DNA from: CALACW01 sp963627915
Lineage (GTDB): Bacteria; Bacillota; Clostridia; Oscillospirales; Acutalibacteraceae
Assembly (NCBI GenBank): GCA_963627915.1
Contig: CAVGCY010000060.1
Coordinates: forward strand, 24,184-88,183
Reading direction: 5' to 3'
Length of the DNA stretch: 64,000 nucleotides
Position 1 is the first letter of the stretch. The number at the start of each line of letters is the position of its first letter. A model generated the notes under the pieces. That model saw only the letters and a program-made list of their open reading frames with translations, did not search any database and had not been told where the DNA came from. Shown in pieces: positions 59,906 to 64,000 of this stretch. Position numbers and translations under genes: made by a program.

Positions 59906-60694
59906 ATGTCTATTCTCAGAGTGGAAAACGTATCAAAAAGCTTCGGAAGTACGAAGGTTTTAAGGGACATAAGCTTTACCCTTGATTCGGGCGACGTGCT
60001 TGCAATAATCGGTTCGTCCGGCAGCGGTAAAACCACGCTTCTCAGATGTCTTAATTTCCTTGAAACGCCCGACAGCGGTAAATTCTATCTTGACGATTCG
60101 ATTTTGTATGACGCCGGTGAGCATAAGAAGCTTTCCGATAGGGAGCTGAGAGAAAAAAGAATTAATTTCGGTCTTGTTTTTCAGCAGTTTAATCTTTTTC
60201 CGCAATATAACGTTCTCGATAACGTAACTCTTGCGCCGAAGCTGAGAGCCAAGGAAGAACCGGATTACAAGAAAAATAAAAAAGAGATTAACGCTCAAAT
60301 CGAAGCGAACGCAAAGGATATTTTAGAGCGCGTCGGACTTTCGCAGAAGCTTAAAAATTATCCGTGTGAGCTTTCGGGCGGACAGCAGCAGAGAGTTTCG
60401 ATAGCAAGAGCGCTTGCTCTCGGACCTAAAATCCTGTTTTTCGATGAGCCGACAAGCGCGCTCGACCCGGAGCTTACGGGCGAGATTCTGAAGGTTATAA
60501 GAAAGCTTGCGGACGAACGCGTGACAATGGTTATCGTTACGCATGAAATGGCTTTTGCAAGGGACGTTGCGAATAAGGTTATTTTCATGTCTGACGGCGT
60601 GATAGCCGAGGAGGGTTCGCCGGAGGATATTTTTACGAATCCCAAAAACCCGAGAACGAAGCAGTTTTTGCAGCGTGCGCTTGAGAATCCTTAA
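59906..60694 (+). CDS. amino-acid ABC importer, ATPase (GlnQ-like)
   Basis: A 262-residue ATPase: Walker A GSSGSGKTT, Q-loop VFQQFNLFPQYNVLDNV, signature LSGGQQQRVSIARALAL, Walker B ILFFDEPTSALDPE and switch His in VTHEMAFARDVA. The typical polar amino-acid importer ATPase. It has a strong GGGGGG ribosome site and is followed by a terminator. Confidence 0.95.
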   Translation: MSILRVENVSKSFGSTKVLRDISFTLDSGDVLAIIGSSGSGKTTLLRCLNFLETPDSGKFYLDDSILYDAGEHKKLSDRELREKRINFGLVFQQFNLFPQYNVLDNVTLAPKLRAKEEPDYKKNKKEINAQIEANAKDILERVGLSQKLKNYPCELSGGQQQRVSIARALALGPKILFFDEPTSALDPELTGEILKVIRKLADERVTMVIVTHEMAFARDVANKVIFMSDGVIAEEGSPEDIFTNPKNPRTKQFLQRALENP

Positions 60695-60703
60695 ATCAAT
60701 ATC

Positions 60704-60740
60704 GCCGAATCGTTTGTTTGTTCAACAGATTCGGCTTTTT
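60704..60740. terminator. amino-acid importer operon terminator
   Basis: GCCGAATC/GATTCGGC stem, followed by TTTTTATTATT. Confidence 0.8.
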
Positions 60741-60814
60741 ATTATTGCATTTTCAGCGGCAATGTGTTAAAATACCATTTGGACTTATTTATTTAAAATT
60801 AAGAGGAAAGATAT

Positions 60815-61909
60815 ATGAAACTCGGTATAGTAGGACTTCCCAACGTAGGAAAAAGTACGCTTTTTAACGCTCTGACGAACGCGGGCGCACAATCGGCGAA
60901 TTATCCGTTTTGTACGATTGAACCCAATGTCGGCGTTGTAAGCGTTCCGGATAAGAGGCTTGACGCGCTTGCTGAGATGTACAATCCCGAAAAGCTTACG
61001 CCCGCAACGATTGAATTTGTTGATATTGCGGGACTTGTCCGAGGCGCGTCCAAGGGCGAGGGTCTGGGAAATAAATTTTTATCGCATATAAGAGAGGTCG
61101 ACGCGATTATTCACGTCGTCAGATGCTTTGAGAACGGCGATATTGTCCATGTCGACGGCAGTATCGACCCAGCGAGGGATATAGAAACGATCAATCTTGA
61201 GCTTATAATGTCAGATATGGAGATACTTGACAGGCGTATCGACAGGGATACGAAGGCTATGAAGGGCGATAAATCGCTTGCTTCCGATGTTGAATTTTTC
61301 AAACGAGTTCGTTCAAAGCTTGATGAGGGCGTTTGTGCGAGAGCCGTTGAAATGGACGGCGAGGAACGCGAAAAGCTTGAAACCGTTGCGCTTCTTACGT
61401 TAAAACCCGTTATATATGCGTGCAATATGAGCGAGGATGATTTTTCTTCCGGTGTTGAGGCGAACGAGGGTTATAAGGCTGTTTGTAAAATTGCCGAGGC
61501 GGAGGGCAGTCAGGTTTTGCCGATTTGCGCCGAACTCGAAGCGCAGATAAGCTCACTCGATAAGGATGAAAAGGAGATGTTCCTTGCCGACCTCGGAATT
61601 GAGCAGGGCGGACTTGATACGCTTATACAAAAGAGCTACGATTTGCTCGGACTTATGTCATACCTTACGGCCGGGCAGCCCGAGGTAAGAGCATGGACGA
61701 TAAAAAAGGGAACGAAGGCTCCGCAGGCGGCGGGAAAAATCCATTCGGATTTTGAGCGCGGATTTATACGCGCCGAGGTTGTTTCGTTTGACGATCTTAT
61801 GGCATGCGGTTCGATGAATGCGGCAAAGGAAAAAGGACTTGTCCGCAGTGAGGGCAAGGATTATGTAATGCAGGACGGGGATATCGTTCTGTTCAGATTC
61901 AACGTATGA
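60815..61909 (+). CDS. ychF: YchF, Obg-family ATPase
   Basis: A 364-residue member of the translation-factor-related Obg family. Walker A GLPNVGKST, the YPFCTIEPN switch, VDIAGLVRGASKGEGLGNKFL (G3), and NMSEDDF in place of NKxD, which gives ATP specificity, followed by a TGS domain (AWTIKKGTKAPQAAGKIHSDFERGFIRAEVV). It binds ribosomes and responds to redox stress in other bacteria. AGAGGA precedes the ATG. Confidence 0.97.
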   Translation: MKLGIVGLPNVGKSTLFNALTNAGAQSANYPFCTIEPNVGVVSVPDKRLDALAEMYNPEKLTPATIEFVDIAGLVRGASKGEGLGNKFLSHIREVDAIIHVVRCFENGDIVHVDGSIDPARDIETINLELIMSDMEILDRRIDRDTKAMKGDKSLASDVEFFKRVRSKLDEGVCARAVEMDGEEREKLETVALLTLKPVIYACNMSEDDFSSGVEANEGYKAVCKIAEAEGSQVLPICAELEAQISSLDKDEKEMFLADLGIEQGGLDTLIQKSYDLLGLMSYLTAGQPEVRAWTIKKGTKAPQAAGKIHSDFERGFIRAEVVSFDDLMACGSMNAAKEKGLVRSEGKDYVMQDGDIVLFRFNV

Positions 61910-62032
61910 TATAAGCTGACGGGACTTGAGCTTGTGTTTGGGTTTTTGTCAGATTGGGCGGAATTTACCGCTATATACAAATAAAAAGCGGAATCGGCGG
62001 CGTGTTGAATGCTTCGGCGGTTTCGTATATAT
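61910..62032. other. region between ychF and the tRNA gene
   Basis: No ORF with a ribosome site; a GCGG-rich stretch is present, but no clear promoter for the tRNA can be named. Confidence 0.4.
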
Positions 62033-62109
62033 CCGCTCGTGGCGCAGCCGGATAACGCAGCAGATTCCGATTCTGAAGATCGGGGGTTCGAATCCCTTCG
62101 AGCGGGCCA
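62033..62109 (+). tRNA. tRNA-Arg (anticodon CCG)
   Basis: Complete 77-base cloverleaf. Acceptor CCGCTCG/CGAGCGG, discriminator G, encoded CCA; D arm with GG (GCGCAGCCGGATAACGC); anticodon loop TTCCGAT with CCG anticodon; 5-base variable loop; T arm GGGGGTTCGAATCCCTT (two G-U pairs). The anticodon stem has a G-A pair at 27-43. It decodes CGG. Confidence 0.85.
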
Positions 62110-62172
62110 AAAAATATCTCCGCGAGAGCGGGGATAATTTTTTGGGATTCGCCGAAGGGATTCGAACCCTGA
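62086..62172. repeat. inverted partial copy of the tRNA-Arg 3' end
   Basis: The plus strand reads the tRNA T arm and 3' end, then after the terminator loop an inverted copy. GGGTTCGAATCCCTTCG occurs at 62086-62102 and as its complement at 62156-62172; CCAAAAAATAT and its complement also pair. Together they form one long imperfect hairpin around the terminator. The right half resembles a tRNA 3' end on the minus strand, with no upstream half. Confidence 0.6.
62113..62143 (+). terminator. tRNA-Arg terminator
   Basis: ATCTCCGC-GAGA-GCGGGGAT followed by AATTTTTT. Confidence 0.75.
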
Positions 62173-62241
62173 GAGGGTGAACGTCAAAAATCAAAAGGAA
62201 AGTTAAATCCATAAGTCTTAAATCTATCCTACCTTCGCTTT

Positions 62242-62276
62242 GACGGTGCCAAAGGAATCCTAAAACCGTCGGTTTT
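62242..62276 (+). terminator. second terminator-like hairpin
   Basis: GACGGT/ACCGTC stem followed by GGTTTTTC, between the tRNA region and the symporter gene. Confidence 0.55.
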
Positions 62277-62366
62277 TCAGTATTTCTTCCGATTGATAAT
62301 GATTGAAAAAGGTATTTACATGGAATTTGCAGAGAAATAAGGAACATATTGTTTTTGTTTTGTTTA

Positions 62367-62395
62367 TTGACAAATAGCCTAAAATATTAGATAAT
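62367..62395 (+). promoter_or_regulatory. GPH symporter promoter
   Basis: TTGACA at 62367-62372, 17-base spacer, GATAAT at 62390-62395. Confidence 0.7.
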
Positions 62396-62436
62396 ATAGA
62401 TATATTATTTATTAATCTCGTTGAAAGGGGATTGTT

Positions 62437-63852
62437 ATGGATTCCAAAAATCTGACGCACGGAATTAAAATGAAGGACAAGATAGGCTATGCGCTCGGCG
62501 ATATGGGCGGACTGCTGACTTTTTCGCTTATCGGCGCGTTTCAGAACAAGTTTTATACGGACGTTCTGAATATCGACCCTGCGAAAATTGCGGTGCTGAT
62601 TCTTATTGCGCGTCTTTGGGACGCAATAAACGACCCTATGTGGGGCGCGTTCATAGATTCCAGAAAACCGACGAAATACGGTAAATTCAGACCATATATA
62701 TTCTGGTTCTCTATTCCGCTTGCGATTTCCGCAGTGCTTATGTTTATAGTTATTCCGAATTTAAGTCCCGCGAAATATCTTTTGTTTGCATATATTACAT
62801 ATATTTTGTACGGAATGATGTACACATGCGTAAATATTCCCTATGGTTCGCTTGCGTCTGTAATTACCGACGATGAAAATGAACGCTCGTCGCTGTCGAT
62901 GTGGCGTTCCATCGGCGCGGGACTCGGCGGACTGCCCGGAACGGTTCTGCTGCCGATGTTCGTATATACGACAACGGGAACGTACCCGAACGGCACGAGC
63001 ATAAAAATTCTCGACGGAAATAAATTAACGATGTTTGTTGCGGTTCTCGCCGTAATATCCGTTATTGTATTCTTTTTCCATTTTAAATTAACGAAGGAGC
63101 GCGTTGCTCCGATTGCAAAGCAGAAGGGCGATTATTCCGCATTTAAAACAATAAAGGATCTGATGAAAAACAGATCCTTTGTAACTCTCGCGCTTATTTC
63201 AATGCTTATAATCGCTTTTCAGTTCTACTATCAGGCAACGTATACGTATTTGTTTACGGACTATTATCACAAGCCGGGGCTTTACTCCATGGTTACAATA
63301 TGCACATATCTTCCAATGGCGATATTTATCCCCGTTATGAATAAGCTGATAGACCGCTTCGGCAAAAAAGAGCTGTGCGCCGTGGGAATGGCTTTCGCGT
63401 GCGCCGTCACGTTTATTCTCTATTTTATAAAGACCGATAACGCGTATGTGTTCCTTGTTTTCACATTCCTTTCGGGACTTGGTCAGACGTTTCTCGTTCT
63501 CGAAATATGGGCGCTTGTTATGGATGTTATCGACTGTCACGAATTGAGAACGTCAAGACGCGAAGAGGGTACGGGCTACGCGCTTATATCCTTTGCAAGA
63601 AAAATCGGTCAAACTCTTGCGGGAGTCGGACTTAACGCGCTTCTTGCTCTTATTAATTATAACAGCGAAGCTTCAAAAATGGGCGAAGCTCTGCCTGATG
63701 AGGTTATGTCGAGGCTTTACGATATTTCAACGCTCGTTCCCGCGATTATGCTCGGACTTATGGCGGTAATTCTTTTCTTCGGATATGATTTGTCAAAGAA
63801 AAAACTCGTTTCGATGAGAGAAGAACTTGCGAAAGTGAGAGAGAAACAATAA
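62437..63852 (+). CDS. GPH-family sugar:cation symporter (MelB/XynB-type)
   Basis: A 471-residue, 12-helix symporter of the glycoside-pentoside-hexuronide family. KDKIGYALGDMGG at the N-terminus, the DAINDPMWGAFIDSRKPTKYGKFRPYIFW loop with the cation-site Asp, and YGSLASVITDDENERSSLS are classical. No glycosidase gene adjoins it, so the sugar cannot be named. AAAGGGG precedes the ATG by 6 bases. The coding region ends CAA TAA, with an ATAAC/GTTAT hairpin just after. Confidence 0.9.
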   Translation: MDSKNLTHGIKMKDKIGYALGDMGGLLTFSLIGAFQNKFYTDVLNIDPAKIAVLILIARLWDAINDPMWGAFIDSRKPTKYGKFRPYIFWFSIPLAISAVLMFIVIPNLSPAKYLLFAYITYILYGMMYTCVNIPYGSLASVITDDENERSSLSMWRSIGAGLGGLPGTVLLPMFVYTTTGTYPNGTSIKILDGNKLTMFVAVLAVISVIVFFFHFKLTKERVAPIAKQKGDYSAFKTIKDLMKNRSFVTLALISMLIIAFQFYYQATYTYLFTDYYHKPGLYSMVTICTYLPMAIFIPVMNKLIDRFGKKELCAVGMAFACAVTFILYFIKTDNAYVFLVFTFLSGLGQTFLVLEIWALVMDVIDCHELRTSRREEGTGYALISFARKIGQTLAGVGLNALLALINYNSEASKMGEALPDEVMSRLYDISTLVPAIMLGLMAVILFFGYDLSKKKLVSMREELAKVREKQ

Positions 63853-63866
63853 CGTTCTGAGTTATA

Positions 63867-64000
63867 GCAAAAGAGAGATGAACTCCATAAGCCCAAAACG
63901 CACCGTCTCACGCCTCCGGGAACTGTTTTTCCTTTGAAATACGACACTTTCAAGTTTCTTTAACGCAGTCGAAGCGGAAAGAGGGTGGATATAAACCTTA
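63867..64000 (+). mobile_element. second copy of the MITE-like element (truncated by window end)
   Basis: Starts GCAAAAGAGAG..., which aligns with the left inverted repeat of the element at 55552 (about 19 of 25 positions). The last 54 bases (63947-64000), CTTTCAAGTTTCTTTAACGC onward, match 55733-55785 closely. About 100 bases of the middle are missing compared with the first copy. Confidence 0.55.

Noticed and set aside
61926..62347. Three ORFs across the tRNA region with phrases such as ARSKGFEPP and GIRTLRG
   Set aside because: These are well-known spurious translations of tRNA sequence; the DNA encodes tRNA-Arg and its inverted copy.

Overview
The window looks like chromosome of a low-to-mid GC Firmicute, most likely an anaerobic gut clostridium. 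This is inferred from the class A RNase P RNA, the trimeric NADH/ferredoxin-type [FeFe] hydrogenase (HydABC) with a HydS-type partner, indolepyruvate:ferredoxin oxidoreductase, an NifS/NifU/Rrf2 Fe-S module, strong GGAGG ribosome sites, frequent TTG/GTG starts and TTGACA-17-TATAAT promoters. No phage, transposase or CRISPR array was seen.

Layout. 0-11.4 kb: transport and small-metabolism genes, RNase P RNA, three secreted or surface enzymes and an O-antigen/teichoic-type ABC exporter. 11.6-21.4 kb: cell-wall functions (polysaccharide deacetylase, MurD), magnesium transporter MgtE behind a long structured leader that encodes a 33-residue peptide, a secreted PHP protein and a MacB-like ABC protein. 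21.6-30.0 kb: one ten-gene hydrogenase operon in which hydC, hydB and hydA are interleaved with sensory parts (HydS, two DRTGG proteins, two HATPases, a PHP phosphoesterase, a thioredoxin-like ferredoxin). 30-46.7 kb: housekeeping and small operons (FAD dehydrogenase, cyclophilin, EF-G paralogue, ArsR/MBL/nitroreductase, IorAB plus aminotransferase, rpe) and two unusual surface or matrix proteins.

46.7-47.5 kb and 55.4-56.4 kb each hold a tandem pair of cassettes of roughly 0.35 kb (one enlarged by an insertion). Each cassette encodes a 23-24 residue hydrophobic peptide read toward a convergent antisense promoter across a shared bidirectional terminator. This is the layout of type I toxin-antitoxin (par/Fst-like) systems. 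Between the two pairs lie the iscR/nifU/nifS operon and a 1,804-residue surface protein with about 18 Cys-pair repeats. 56.4-64 kb: a PBP, an amino-acid ABC importer, YchF, tRNA-Arg(CCG), a GPH sugar symporter, and the start of a second copy of a MITE-like repeat.

Themes. (1) Small RNA-controlled elements: four toxin-like cassettes, a leader-peptide attenuator before mgtE, and a dispersed CAATAAT palindrome that sits on or beside stop codons. (2) Several secreted proteins end in a similar aromatic/basic amphipathic tail. (3) H2 metabolism appears to be sensed from within its own operon. All family assignments come from reading motifs by eye, without database searches.
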